In this document: positions 45,337 through 56,594 of the stretch, piece after piece
How positions within the stretch are numbered: the first letter of the stretch is position 1
Layout: each line of letters starts with the position of its first letter
NCBI RefSeq assembly: GCF_025195125.1
Contig: NZ_JAMGSL010000013.1
Coordinates: 1 to 64,000 of the forward strand
Reading direction: 5' to 3'
From: Streptomyces sp. Je 1-79
GTDB taxonomy: Bacteria; Actinomycetota; Actinomycetes; Streptomycetales; Streptomycetaceae
Length of the DNA stretch: 64,000 nt
Notes under the pieces: generated by a model
What the model was told of the DNA's origin: nothing
Databases searched by the model: none
The model's input: the letters and a program-made list of their open reading frames with translations, nothing else
Translations under genes and position numbers: made by a program

Positions 45337-46490
45337 GCGTGGCAGGCGAGTTCGAAGCGCTGTACGGGGCGGCGCCGGAGGGCGTCTGGGCCGCCCCCGG
45401 GCGCGTCAACCTGATCGGCGAGTACACCGACTTCAACGACGGCTTCGTGATGCCCCTCGCGCTGCCGCACACGGCGGTCGCCGCCGTGTCCCGGCGGGAC
45501 GACGACGTGCTGCGGGTCCACTCCGCCGACGTCGAGGGCGGGATCGTCCGGCTCGACCTGGGCGTGCTGGAACCGCTCGCCCCGCTCGCGGGCGGCGGCG
45601 GCGCGAGCTGGGCCGCGTACCCGGCCGGTGTCCTGTGGGCCCTTCGCGAGGCCGGGTATCCGGTGACCGGGGCGGACATCCACCTCGCGTCGACCGTGCC
45701 GACCGGGGCGGGCCTGTCGTCCTCCGCCGCCCTGGAGGTCGTCACCGCGCTCGCCCTGAACGACCTGTTCGGCCTGGGGCTCTCCCGCCCCGAGCTGGCC
45801 GTCCTGGCCCAGCGCGCGGAGAACGCCTTCGTCGGCGTTCCGTGCGGGGTGATGGACCAGATGGCGTCCGCGTGCGCGATCGAGGGCCACGCGCTCTTCC
45901 TGGACACCCGGGACCTCTCGTACCGGCAGGTGCCCTTCGACCTCGCCGCACAGGGGCTCCGGCTCCTCGTGGTGGACACGCGGGTGAAGCACGCGCTCGG
46001 GGACGGCGCGTACGCGGAGCGGCGCGCCGGCTGCGAGGCCGGCGCGCGGGCGCTCGGCGTGCGCGCGCTGCGCGAAGTCCCGTACGCGCAACTGTCCGAT
46101 GCGCTCGCGCGTTTGAGCGAGGAATCGGTTCGCCGCTATGTCAGGCACGTGGTTTCGGACAATCACCGGGTCGAGCGGACGATCGCCCTCCTCGACGCCG
46201 GGGACGCGGCGGCCGTCGGCCCCGTCCTCACCGAGGGCCACACCTCGCTCCGGGACGATCTGCGGGTCTCCTGCCCCGAGTTGGACCTCGTGGTCGAGGC
46301 GGCGAACGCGGCCGGCGCGCTGGGTGCGCGGATGACGGGCGGCGGTTTCGGCGGCTCGGCGGTCGTCCTCGTACCGGAGCCGCGGGCGGACGCCGTGGCG
46401 GCCGCGGTCGGGAAGGCCTTCGCCGAGGCCGGGTTCGTCGCGCCGCGCGTCTTCCCCGCCGTGCCGTCCCAGGGAGCCCGCCGGGAGTGA
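45333..46490 (+). CDS. galK: Galactokinase
   Basis: The 385-residue GHMP kinase phosphorylates galactose at C1. It has the substrate motif GRVNLIGEYTDFNDGFVMPL, the ATP-binding PTGAGLSSSAALEV, and the C-terminal RMTGGGFGGSAVVLV. Acidic residues in GVMDQMAS include the expected catalytic Asp. ATG 45333 overlaps the galE stop. It ends the operon. Confidence 0.96.
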   Translation: MSVAGEFEALYGAAPEGVWAAPGRVNLIGEYTDFNDGFVMPLALPHTAVAAVSRRDDDVLRVHSADVEGGIVRLDLGVLEPLAPLAGGGGASWAAYPAGVLWALREAGYPVTGADIHLASTVPTGAGLSSSAALEVVTALALNDLFGLGLSRPELAVLAQRAENAFVGVPCGVMDQMASACAIEGHALFLDTRDLSYRQVPFDLAAQGLRLLVVDTRVKHALGDGAYAERRAGCEAGARALGVRALREVPYAQLSDALARLSEESVRRYVRHVVSDNHRVERTIALLDAGDAAAVGPVLTEGHTSLRDDLRVSCPELDLVVEAANAAGALGARMTGGGFGGSAVVLVPEPRADAVAAAVGKAFAEAGFVAPRVFPAVPSQGARRE

Positions 46491-46613
46491 GAACGCCTTC
46501 GGAATTGTCGACTTCTGTCGCGACGGTGTCCTTGTGACACAGCAGTCCCACCGTGTTCGGTCAGTTCTCCCAATCGGCTACCGCGGAGGCCCCCCGCCCG
46601 TACTCTGATGCAC

Positions 46614-46635
46614 AGCACCGGTGGGGGCCGGTGCT
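46614..46635 (+). other. 8-bp hairpin in the leader of the second LuxR regulator
   Basis: AGCACCGG (46614-46621) pairs with CCGGTGCT (46628-46635) around a 6-base loop. It lies in the 278-base gap between galK and the regulator, downstream of a possible -10 TACTCT at 46601. It could be a galK terminator or a leader structure; no U-run follows. Confidence 0.4.
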
Positions 46636-46768
46636 GATCAGGGGGCGAGACCAGTCGGGTACGGCGTTCGGGACGGGGTAACAGTCACTGCACGGCGGCG
46701 GCCGTGCGATCGACGGACCCCCCTCCCCGGCGCCGTACCCGCGCCGGTCCGTTCCTCGACACTTGGGG

Positions 46769-47548
46769 GTGTCCGTGGCTCGCATCCGGGTCCTGGTGGT
46801 GGACGATCACCGCATCTTCGCCGAGTCGCTGGCCGCCGCACTCGCGGCCGAGCCCGACGTGGACGTCTCCGCCGCGGGCAGCGGCCCGGCCGCCGCGCGC
46901 TGTCTGGAACGGGCGGTCGCCGAGGGGCGCCGGTACGACGTGATGCTGGTCGACGCCGACCTGGGCACGGTGGCCGGCCCCGCCGCCTCCCTGACGGTCG
47001 CTCAGGCCGTACCGGACGACGGAGAGGGCGTCGTCGACGGCATCTCGCTGGTCGCCGGGGTCCGGCTCAGCCAGCCCTCCGTCCGTACGGTCGTCCTCGC
47101 CGAGAAGGACGACCCCCACCGGGCCGCGCTCGCGCTGCAGGCCGGAGCCTCGGGCTGGGTGGCCAAGGACTGCTCCTTGCAGCGGCTCCTCGCCGTCATC
47201 CGCGGGGTCCTGCGCGACGAGACGCATCTGCCGCCCGCGCTGCTGACCGGCGTCCTGCGGGAGCTCACGGCGGCCCGCAAGCACCGCACCGAGAGCGAGC
47301 AGCTCGTGGAGTCGCTGACCCCGCGCGAGTGCGAGGTGCTGCGCTGCATGGTGGCGGGCCTGGGCCGCAAGGCGGTCGCCGAGCGGCTCTTCCTCTCCCC
47401 GCACACCGTCCGTACGCACATGCAGAACGTGCTCGGGAAGCTGGGTGTGCACTCCACGCTGGCCGCGGTCGCGCTGGCGCGCCGGGCCGGGGTCGGCCCC
47501 GCCGAACTAGCCGGGGATGTTGTCGAACGGGGCGGTCAGCTGGCGTAG
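46769..47548 (+). CDS. LuxR/NarL-type response regulator
   Basis: This ~259-residue regulator has a complete receiver, with VVDDHR, the phosphoacceptor in VMLVDADLG and the conserved Lys in GWVAKD, then a LuxR helix-turn-helix (LTPRECEVLRCMVAGLGRK, SPHTVRTHMQNVLGKLGV). A Pro/Asp/Gly-rich insertion follows the phosphorylation site. The start is uncertain: GTG 46769 or GTG 46775, with TTGGGGG as ribosome-binding site. No kinase gene is adjacent. Its last 42 bases overlap the convergent MarR gene. Confidence 0.87.
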   Translation: MSVARIRVLVVDDHRIFAESLAAALAAEPDVDVSAAGSGPAAARCLERAVAEGRRYDVMLVDADLGTVAGPAASLTVAQAVPDDGEGVVDGISLVAGVRLSQPSVRTVVLAEKDDPHRAALALQAGASGWVAKDCSLQRLLAVIRGVLRDETHLPPALLTGVLRELTAARKHRTESEQLVESLTPRECEVLRCMVAGLGRKAVAERLFLSPHTVRTHMQNVLGKLGVHSTLAAVALARRAGVGPAELAGDVVERGGQLA

Positions 47549-48004
47549 CAGCCCCGCCAGTTCGCCGCGGTCGGCGCGGGAGAGCTGCGCGAGGATGGCC
47601 CGCTCCTGGGCGAGCAGCCCGGCGAGCGCCTGGTCGGCCCGGTCGCGGCCCTCGGGGGTCAGACGGACCAGCACCCCGCGCCGGTCGCTGGGGTCGGGGA
47701 GCCGCTCCACCAGGCCCTTCTTGGTGAGCCGGTCGATGCGGTTGGTCATGGTGCCCGAGGTGACCAGCGTCTGGGTGAGGAGCTGGCCGGGGGAGAGCTG
47801 GTAGGGGGCTCCGGCGCGCCGCAGCGAGGTGAGGACGTCGAACTCCCAGGGCTCCAGCTGGTGCTCGGCGAAGGCGAGCCGACGGGCGCGGTCGAGATGG
47901 CGTGCGAGCCGCGAGACGCGGCTGAGCACCTCGAGCGGTTCCACGTCGAGGTCCGGGCGCTCGCGGCGCCATGCAGCGACCAACCGGTCGACCTCGTCCT
48001 CCAT
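47507..48004 (-). CDS. MarR-family transcriptional regulator
   Basis: The 165-residue winged-helix regulator shows the MarR core EFDVLTSLRRAGAPYQLSPG, TSGTMTNRIDRLTKKGLVER and the wing DPSDRRGVLVRLTPEG. It is divergent from the methyltransferase gene; a perfect palindrome at 48040 lies between them, 36 bases from its own start. I infer repression of itself and of the methyltransferase. Its 3' end overlaps the LuxR gene tail to tail. Confidence 0.92.
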   Translation of the reverse strand: MEDEVDRLVAAWRRERPDLDVEPLEVLSRVSRLARHLDRARRLAFAEHQLEPWEFDVLTSLRRAGAPYQLSPGQLLTQTLVTSGTMTNRIDRLTKKGLVERLPDPSDRRGVLVRLTPEGRDRADQALAGLLAQERAILAQLSRADRGELAGLLRQLTAPFDNIPG

Positions 48005-48039
48005 GACGATCAGTGTAGAGGGTCTGTTGACATAAAGTC

Positions 48040-48053
48040 TCTTGACGTCAAGA
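48040..48053. promoter_or_regulatory. Perfect 14-base palindrome, probable MarR operator
   Basis: TCTTGACGTCAAGA is an exact inverted repeat, with an AT-rich flank (ATATAT) and TTGACA at 48027-48032. TTGA-N-TCAA-type palindromes are the classical MarR target. It overlaps promoter-like elements of the divergent methyltransferase. Confidence 0.75.
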
Positions 48054-48135
48054 TATATTCGGATGGACTATGGGGAAGGACCGGGCCGGGACCTAGTTCC
48101 GCTTCGGCAGCTCGTTCCAGCAAGGGGGCTCGAAC

Positions 48136-48978
48136 ATGCATTCCGCACCATCTTCCGCTTCCACCGCGCCAACGTGGGATCCGCAGCAGTACCTGCGGCA
48201 TTCCGGCCATCGCACCCGTCCGTTTCTCGACATGCTCGCCCGAATACCGCGACTGCCCGCCACGGGCACCCCGGCCCGGATCGCCGACCTCGGCTGCGGA
48301 CCGGGCAATGTGACCGTCCTGCTCGCCGACCGCTGGCCCGATGCCCACATCACCGGCTTCGACCTCTCTCCCGACATGCTGGAACGGGCCGAGAAGGACT
48401 GGGCGGGCACCACCTCCGGCGGGGGCTGGCTCGACTTCCGCCCCGCCGACGCGGCGCACTGGACCCCGGAAGAGCCCTACGACCTGATCGTCTCCAACGC
48501 CGCTCTCCAATGGGTTCCCAACCATCCCGAGTCCTTCGCCTCGTGGATCGACGCTCTCAAGCCCGGCGGAACGCTCGCCTTCCAGGTCCCCGGCAACTTC
48601 ACCGCGCCCAGCCACGCCCTGCTCGGTGAACTCTGCGACATGCCCCAGTGGCGCGGCCGCCTCCGCGGCGAGGGCCGCCGCTTCGTCCACATCCTCGACC
48701 CGGCGGACTATCTCCTGCGCCTGACCGACCTCGGCTGCACGACCGACGTCTGGGAGACCACCTACTCACAGCTCCTTCAGGGCGAGGACCCCGTCCTCGA
48801 CTGGGTCAAGGGCACGGCGCTGCGGCCCGTCCTGACGGCCCTGGAAGGCGACCAGGAGGCCACCGACGCGTTCCTCGCCCAGTACCGCGACCTGCTCCGC
48901 GCGGCCTACCCGCCGGGCCCCCGCGGCACCGTCTTCCCGTTCCGGCGCATTTTCGCCATGGCGACGAAGCCGCTGTGA
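48136..48978 (+). CDS. tam: Trans-aconitate 2-methyltransferase-like SAM enzyme
   Basis: This 280-residue class I methyltransferase has ADLGCGPGNVTVLLADRWPD (SAM motif I), GFDLSPDML, the conserved VSNAALQWVPNHP and LKPGGTLAFQVPGNF. These match Tam, which methylates trans-aconitate to protect the TCA cycle. TWDPQQYLRHSGHRTRPFLD is the expected substrate-side start. ATG 48136 is preceded by AAGGGGG. It is divergent from a MarR gene and probably under its control. Related small-molecule methyltransferases cannot be excluded. Confidence 0.87.
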   Translation: MHSAPSSASTAPTWDPQQYLRHSGHRTRPFLDMLARIPRLPATGTPARIADLGCGPGNVTVLLADRWPDAHITGFDLSPDMLERAEKDWAGTTSGGGWLDFRPADAAHWTPEEPYDLIVSNAALQWVPNHPESFASWIDALKPGGTLAFQVPGNFTAPSHALLGELCDMPQWRGRLRGEGRRFVHILDPADYLLRLTDLGCTTDVWETTYSQLLQGEDPVLDWVKGTALRPVLTALEGDQEATDAFLAQYRDLLRAAYPPGPRGTVFPFRRIFAMATKPL

Positions 48979-49011
48979 CGGGGGCGCCGTGACACGGCGC
49001 CCGGACGCACG

Positions 49012-49045
49012 GGCGCCCCGCACCGGAAGACCGGTGCGGGGCGCC
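49012..49045. terminator. 15-bp bidirectional terminator
   Basis: A perfect 15-bp stem (49012-49026 with 49031-49045) closes an AAGA loop between the convergent methyltransferase and FG-GAP genes. Confidence 0.9.
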
Positions 49046-49073
49046 TTGACGTACGGTGCCCGCCCTGGTGGCG

Positions 49074-50789
49074 TCAGGACATCGTGTCGTAGATGCCGAA
49101 GCCGTTGCCGATCCTCGCCCGTCCGGTGAACTTGCCCGGGGAGGTGTTCAGGTAGCTGTACAGGTCGCCCGCCGCGTTCACGCCCAGCAGGTCGCCCTTG
49201 CCGTCGGCGTTCAGGTCGCCCGGCGCCACCAGCCTGGTGTACGTGTTCCAGCCGCTGCCGACCTTCACCCGCGCCTTGAACGGCGTGGCCGCGACACCCG
49301 TGCCCGGGTAGACGTACAGGTCGCCGCCCGAGGTGCGGGCCACGATGTCCGTACGGCCGTCGCCGGTGTAGTCGCCCGCACCGAGGATCTTGTTGAAGGC
49401 GCCCCAGCCGCCGCCGACCTTGATCCGGGACGCGAACGCCGTGCTCTGCCCGTTGCCCCGGTACAGGTAGAGCGTGCCGGAGCCGTCACGGGCCAGCAGG
49501 TCGCCCTTGCCGTCGCCGCTCAGGTCGCCCGGGCCGACGAGCGTGTTGTACCCGCCCCAGCCGCCGCCGATGTAGCTGCCCTCGATGTACAGGCTGCCCT
49601 GGTAGAGCTGCGCGAGGTCGGACGAGCCGTCCGGGTTCAGGGAGGACAGGTGCGTGAAGACGGCGCCCTTCCAGCCGCCCGGCTCGCTGTACTGGGCGCG
49701 CGCGGCGAGCCTGCCGGTGGTCCGGCTGCCGTACCAGTACAGCGTGCCGGCCCTGTCGCGGGCGATCACGCCTTCCTTGTTGCCCGTGACGGGGTTGTTG
49801 CCCGCGCCCCCGAACTGCGGGACGCCGTCCCAGCCACCGTCGTTGCTGACCTTCGTACGCGCCGTCAGCGTGCCGTCGCCCCGGCCCTTGTAGTACCAGA
49901 GCGTGCCGGCCGTGTCGCGGGCGAGCAGCTCGCCGTTGCCGTCGCCGTTGTCGTCGCCCACGGGAAGGATCTGGTTGTAGGTGTTCCAGCCGCCGCCGAT
50001 CCTCGCGCGCGCGGCGAACGGCCTGCTCTTGTCGCCCGCACCGGCGTAGAACCACAGGGTGCCGGCGGTGTCACGGGCGATCAGGTCGGCCCAGCCGTCG
50101 CCGTTGTTGTCGCCGATGCCCAGGAGCTGGTCGTAGATGCCCCAGCCGCCGCCGACCTTCATACGCGCCGCGAACGGCGCGCCGCGGTCGCCGGTGGCGA
50201 AGTACACGTACAGGTTGCCGCTGTGGTCGCGGGCGACCAGGTCCGCGCGGCCGTCGTCGTTCACGTCACCGGGCGCGACGATCTTGTTGTAGATCTGCCA
50301 GCCGCCACCCCTCCACGTGTACACCGCGTCGTTGGGCGTGGCGTCCGTGTACAGGGTGAGCGCGCCCTGCTCGGAGAGCATCAGGACCTCGGGGCCGCTG
50401 ACGTCCCCGTCCTGGTTGCCGATCGGGATGATGTCCTTCGCGGGCTCCGCGGTGCTTCCGAGGAAGAGACCGCCCGCGCCCGATGTCGTGGCGGTGTAGA
50501 CGTCGCCGCTCCAGGCGCGGTAGATCAGGTCGCCCGTACCGTCGCCGTCGAAGTCCGACAGCTGCGGGGACGCGCCGACGCCGTCGGCCCCGGCCGCACC
50601 CGCACGGTCGCCGCCCGGCGCCGGCCGCGTCAGGGACGGCGGGGTGAAGGCCGGCGCCGGCTTCTCGACGGCGGGGCGCGGCGCGGGCTGGTCGGCCGAG
50701 GCCGGGGTCGCGAGCAGCATGCCCGCGGAGAGGACGAGAGCGGTGCATGCCGCGATGCGGCGGGCACGGGTGGAGTGCACAGAACGCAA
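49074..50789 (-). CDS. Secreted FG-GAP/VCBS-repeat beta-propeller protein
   Basis: The ~571-residue protein has a Sec signal (ARRIAACTALVLSAGMLLAT, cleavage after PASA), a Pro/Ala-rich linker and about ten repeats of the form GD-x-NGDG-x-x-DL-x-ARD-x-x-G-x-L, such as GDVNDDGRADLVARDHSG and GDLSGDGKGDLLARDGSG. The repeats carry calcium-binding Asp-rich turns of integrin-like propellers. I choose TTG 50789 because GGGGGGATCTC precedes it; GTG 50780 is possible. It has no catalytic domain and no membrane anchor. Homologues are common secreted Streptomyces proteins; the ligand is unknown. Confidence 0.85.
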   Translation of the reverse strand: MRSVHSTRARRIAACTALVLSAGMLLATPASADQPAPRPAVEKPAPAFTPPSLTRPAPGGDRAGAAGADGVGASPQLSDFDGDGTGDLIYRAWSGDVYTATTSGAGGLFLGSTAEPAKDIIPIGNQDGDVSGPEVLMLSEQGALTLYTDATPNDAVYTWRGGGWQIYNKIVAPGDVNDDGRADLVARDHSGNLYVYFATGDRGAPFAARMKVGGGWGIYDQLLGIGDNNGDGWADLIARDTAGTLWFYAGAGDKSRPFAARARIGGGWNTYNQILPVGDDNGDGNGELLARDTAGTLWYYKGRGDGTLTARTKVSNDGGWDGVPQFGGAGNNPVTGNKEGVIARDRAGTLYWYGSRTTGRLAARAQYSEPGGWKGAVFTHLSSLNPDGSSDLAQLYQGSLYIEGSYIGGGWGGYNTLVGPGDLSGDGKGDLLARDGSGTLYLYRGNGQSTAFASRIKVGGGWGAFNKILGAGDYTGDGRTDIVARTSGGDLYVYPGTGVAATPFKARVKVGSGWNTYTRLVAPGDLNADGKGDLLGVNAAGDLYSYLNTSPGKFTGRARIGNGFGIYDTMS

Positions 50790-51062
50790 GAGATCCCCCC
50801 CAGGGATCAGAACAGCCGATGGACCGGGGGCAGGGATCCGCGACACCTCCGCACGGCACGAAAACGCGTACGAAGGGCGAACGCCTCCCCGGATGTGGAG
50901 GGGAGCATATCGCCCCCCGCCGACAGGGGATCAACACATACGCCCGGCAGCAGGGGCCCGGCACGACTGCCGCATCCACCTCTTGCCGACGGACCGCCCG
51001 GCTCACCCCGGTTTCGCGGACCGCCCCGCCGACAGGGCCTAGCCCGAGGACCGCCCCCCGCC

Positions 51063-51740
51063 TCAGCTCTTGCGGTGCCCTATCAGCCGCGGCTTCTGCT
51101 CGAGGCCGTCAAGACCGTGCCACGCCAGATTCACCAGATGCGCGGCGACCTCCGCCTTCTTCGGCTTGCGGACGTCCAGCCACCACTGGCCCGTCAGCGC
51201 CACACTGCCCACCAGCGCCTGCGCGTACAGCGGCGCCAGCTTCGGATCGAAACCCCGGGCCTTGAACTCCAGACCCAGAATGTCCTCGACCTGCGTGGCG
51301 ATGTCACTGATCAGCGACGCGAACGTGCCCGTCGACTGGGCCACCGGCGAATCACGGACCAGGATCCGGAAACCGTCCGTGTACCGCTCGATGTAGTCCA
51401 GCAGCGCGAACGCCGCCTGTTCGAGCAGCTCACGCGGATGGCCCGCCGTCAGCGCCCCCGTCACCATGTCGAGCAGCTGCCGCATCTCCCGGTCGACCAC
51501 GACCGCGTACAGCCCCTCCTTGCCGCCGAAGTGCTCGTACACCACCGGCTTGGAGACCCCGGCCTTCGCCGCGATCTCCTCCACCGACGTGCCCTCGAAA
51601 CCCTTCGCGGCGAACAGCGTCCGACCGATGTCCAGCAGCTGCTCCCGGCGCTCCGCGCCCGTCATCCGCACCCGTCGGCCACGCCGGGGCTTGTTCTCGC
51701 TGCTGCTGGTACTGCCGTCGATCGCCACGTTCTCCATCAT
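51063..51740 (-). CDS. TetR-family regulator of the adjacent desaturase
   Basis: This 225-residue protein has a basic N terminus (RRGRRVRMTGAERREQ), a clear TetR helix-turn-helix (TSVEEIAAKAGVSKPVVYEHF) and a helical sensor domain. Its ATG overlaps the stop of the desaturase gene (ATGA on the minus strand at 51737-51740), so they form an operon. In Pseudomonas, DesT pairs with a desaturase and senses acyl-CoA saturation; a similar feedback is a reasonable inference here. Confidence 0.9.
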   Translation of the reverse strand: MMENVAIDGSTSSSENKPRRGRRVRMTGAERREQLLDIGRTLFAAKGFEGTSVEEIAAKAGVSKPVVYEHFGGKEGLYAVVVDREMRQLLDMVTGALTAGHPRELLEQAAFALLDYIERYTDGFRILVRDSPVAQSTGTFASLISDIATQVEDILGLEFKARGFDPKLAPLYAQALVGSVALTGQWWLDVRKPKKAEVAAHLVNLAWHGLDGLEQKPRLIGHRKS

Positions 51741-52714
51741 GCCGCGTCGGCGGGCTCGCCCCGGCGCCGGGCTTCGATCCGCGAGGCGTTCGGCCAGCGC
51801 ACGTCGTACGCCCATCCCAGCTGCTCGAACCAGCGGATCAGCCGCGCGCTGGAGTCGACCTGGCCCCGCAGCACCCCGTGCCGCGCCGACGTCGGGTCCG
51901 CGTGATGCAGGTTGTGCCAGGACTCGCCGCACGACAGCACGGCCAGCCACCACACGTTGCCCGAACGGTCACGCGACTTGAACGGCCGCTTGCCCACCGC
52001 GTGACAGATCGAGTTGATCGACCACGTGACGTGGTGCAGCAGCGCCACCCGGACCAGCGAACCCCAGAAGAAGGCCGTGAACGCACCCCACCAGGACATC
52101 GTCACCAGACCCCCCACCAGCGGCGGGATCGCCAGGGACAGCATCGTCCAGTAGATGAAGTCGCGGGAGATCCGCCGGATCGCCGGATCCTTGATCAGAT
52201 CCGGCGCGTACTTGGCCTGCGGCGTGCGCTCCTCGTCGAACATCCAGCCGATGTGCGCCCACCACAGGCCCTTCATCAGCGCCGGCACGGTCTCGCCGAA
52301 CCGCCACGGCGAGTGCGGGTCGCCCTCCGCGTCGGAGAACTTGTGGTGCTTGCGGTGGTCCGCCACCCACCGCACCAGCGGACCCTCCACCGCCAGCGAG
52401 CCCATGACCGCCAGCGCGATCCGCAGGGGCCGCTTCGCCTTGAAGGAACCGTGCGTGAAATACCGGTGGAAACCGATCGTGATGCCGTGACACCCGATGT
52501 AGTACATCGCCACCAGCAGACCCAGGTCGAGCCAGCTCACGCCCCAGCCCCAGGCCAGCGGTACCGCCGCCAGCAGAGCCAGGAAGGGCACCGTGATGAA
52601 CAGCAGCAGCGTGATCTGCTCGATCGATCGCTTGTCGTCCCCGCCGAGGGTGGCGGAAGGCAGATCCGAGAGGTCCTGGCCGGTGGGTTCGAGCACCTCG
52701 GGACGTGAGGTCAT
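51737..52714 (-). CDS. Acyl-CoA/fatty acid delta-9 desaturase
   Basis: The 325-residue di-iron membrane desaturase has the three histidine boxes HRYFTH, HRKHH and HNLHH plus the extra ligand region SINSICH, and four hydrophobic segments. It introduces a double bond into acyl chains using O2, adjusting membrane fluidity. The downstream TetR gene overlaps its stop. An inverted repeat at 52770, 56 bases upstream of its start, is the likely regulator site. It is divergent from ppc. Confidence 0.93.
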   Translation of the reverse strand: MTSRPEVLEPTGQDLSDLPSATLGGDDKRSIEQITLLLFITVPFLALLAAVPLAWGWGVSWLDLGLLVAMYYIGCHGITIGFHRYFTHGSFKAKRPLRIALAVMGSLAVEGPLVRWVADHRKHHKFSDAEGDPHSPWRFGETVPALMKGLWWAHIGWMFDEERTPQAKYAPDLIKDPAIRRISRDFIYWTMLSLAIPPLVGGLVTMSWWGAFTAFFWGSLVRVALLHHVTWSINSICHAVGKRPFKSRDRSGNVWWLAVLSCGESWHNLHHADPTSARHGVLRGQVDSSARLIRWFEQLGWAYDVRWPNASRIEARRRGEPADAA

Positions 52715-52769
52715 AGGAGTCCCCTGGGGGGTGAGGGTGAGGGAATGGAGCCGCGGCTACGGGACCGTA

Positions 52770-52787
52770 ACCTACGGCGACGTAAGT
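52770..52787 (-). promoter_or_regulatory. Inverted repeat upstream of the desaturase, candidate TetR operator
   Basis: ACCTAC-N6-GTAAGT is an inverted repeat with one mismatch per arm and TAC/GTA at its core. On the minus strand it includes TAGGTT, a possible -10 box for the desaturase, so a bound repressor would block transcription. Confidence 0.5.
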
Positions 52788-52938
52788 ATGGCAGCGCCGG
52801 GCCGCGCGGCAAGAGGGCACACGAGGGGCTGCGAGGCGTCCAAGGGATGGACACCTATCCTGTGTGCGTCGGACAGCGCGGTCCGCAAGCCTCCAGTACC
52901 CCTCCAGACGTGCCCGAACACTGCAAGGAGCCGCACCT

Positions 52939-55668
<2,730 letters not shown>

Positions 55669-55687
55669 CGCCTGCCCCGTGAACGAC

Positions 55688-55722
55688 AAGTGCCCCCATC
55701 GGTCCGACCGACGGGGGCACTT
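55688..55722. terminator. Terminator between ppc and the LAETG protein gene
   Basis: AAGTGCCCCC (55688-55697) pairs with GGGGGCACTT (55713-55722), and an inner TCGGT/ACCGA stem extends it past one mismatch. It lies between convergent genes and can act in both directions. Confidence 0.88.
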
Positions 55723-55736
55723 CACTGTGGTAGGAC

Positions 55737-56456
55737 TCAGTGCTGCTGGGCCTTGCGGCGGCGCATCACCAGGACGGAACCGGCACCCGCGAGGGCGACG
55801 GCGACGGCGGCGATGATGCCGACGGGGGCGCTGGAGCCCGTCTCGGCGAGACCACCGGTGGCGTCGGTGCTCGCGGAGGCGGACGGGGTCGCACCGGCCG
55901 AGGCGGAGTCCGTGGCGGACGGCGTCGCGCCGGGCGTCTCGGACGTGCCCGGGGTGCCAGGCGTCTCTGTGCCCGGGGTCTCCGTGCCGGGCGTCTCGGA
56001 CGTGCCCGGAGTGCCAGGGGTCTCGGTGCCCGGGGTCTCGGCGGGCGGGCAGTCGGTCTTGAAGACCTTGTGCTTGGCGCTGCCCTTCTCGCCCTCCCAG
56101 TTCCAGAACAGCTTGTACTGGCCGTTCGGGAGGGTCATGTCCTCGGTGCGCTCGTGGCCGTCGGCGTCGAGCGTGATGAGACCGGACTTGACCGTGGTGC
56201 CCTTGTCCTGGTCGTTGTTGGCCCAGGCCTCGATGTGCCAGTTCACCTTCTGGCCGGCGTCGAAGCCGAAGGCGTCGAGGTAGAAGACGCAGACCTTGGG
56301 CTCGTTCTTACGGAGCTCCTCGCCGGTCTTGGCGTCGTGGATCTTCACGGTGCCGTTGTCGCCATGCTTGCCGGTGGCGGAAGCCGCCGGAGCCAGGACG
56401 AGAGAGCCCGCCATGGCGGCGACCAGCGCGCCGGCGGGGATGAGGGATCGTCGCAT
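55737..56456 (-). CDS. Cell-wall surface protein with LAETG sortase signal
   Basis: This 239-residue protein has a signal peptide (RRSLIPAGALVAAMAGSLVLA, ending ASA), a ~110-residue globular part, a Thr/Pro/Glu repeat stalk built of PGTETPGT/PGTSE units, and a sorting signal: LAETG, a hydrophobic helix and the basic RRRK tail. LAxTG is the class E sortase signal of Streptomyces, so the protein should be covalently attached to peptidoglycan. ATG 56456 places the signal peptide at the start; an in-frame ATG at 56519 is less likely. The globular part is of unknown function. Confidence 0.87.
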   Translation of the reverse strand: MRRSLIPAGALVAAMAGSLVLAPAASATGKHGDNGTVKIHDAKTGEELRKNEPKVCVFYLDAFGFDAGQKVNWHIEAWANNDQDKGTTVKSGLITLDADGHERTEDMTLPNGQYKLFWNWEGEKGSAKHKVFKTDCPPAETPGTETPGTPGTSETPGTETPGTETPGTPGTSETPGATPSATDSASAGATPSASASTDATGGLAETGSSAPVGIIAAVAVALAGAGSVLVMRRRKAQQH

Positions 56457-56594
56457 GTGCAGTCGTCCATCTGGGAGATGAGAGGTTGCCGTGGGAGGTG
56501 GCATCGGCAGCCTATCCACACCTTTAAGTCACCCTTAACCCAAAGGTTCATAACGATCCGGATGGATCGCGCCACGAAGGCCGGAAATCGCCCC

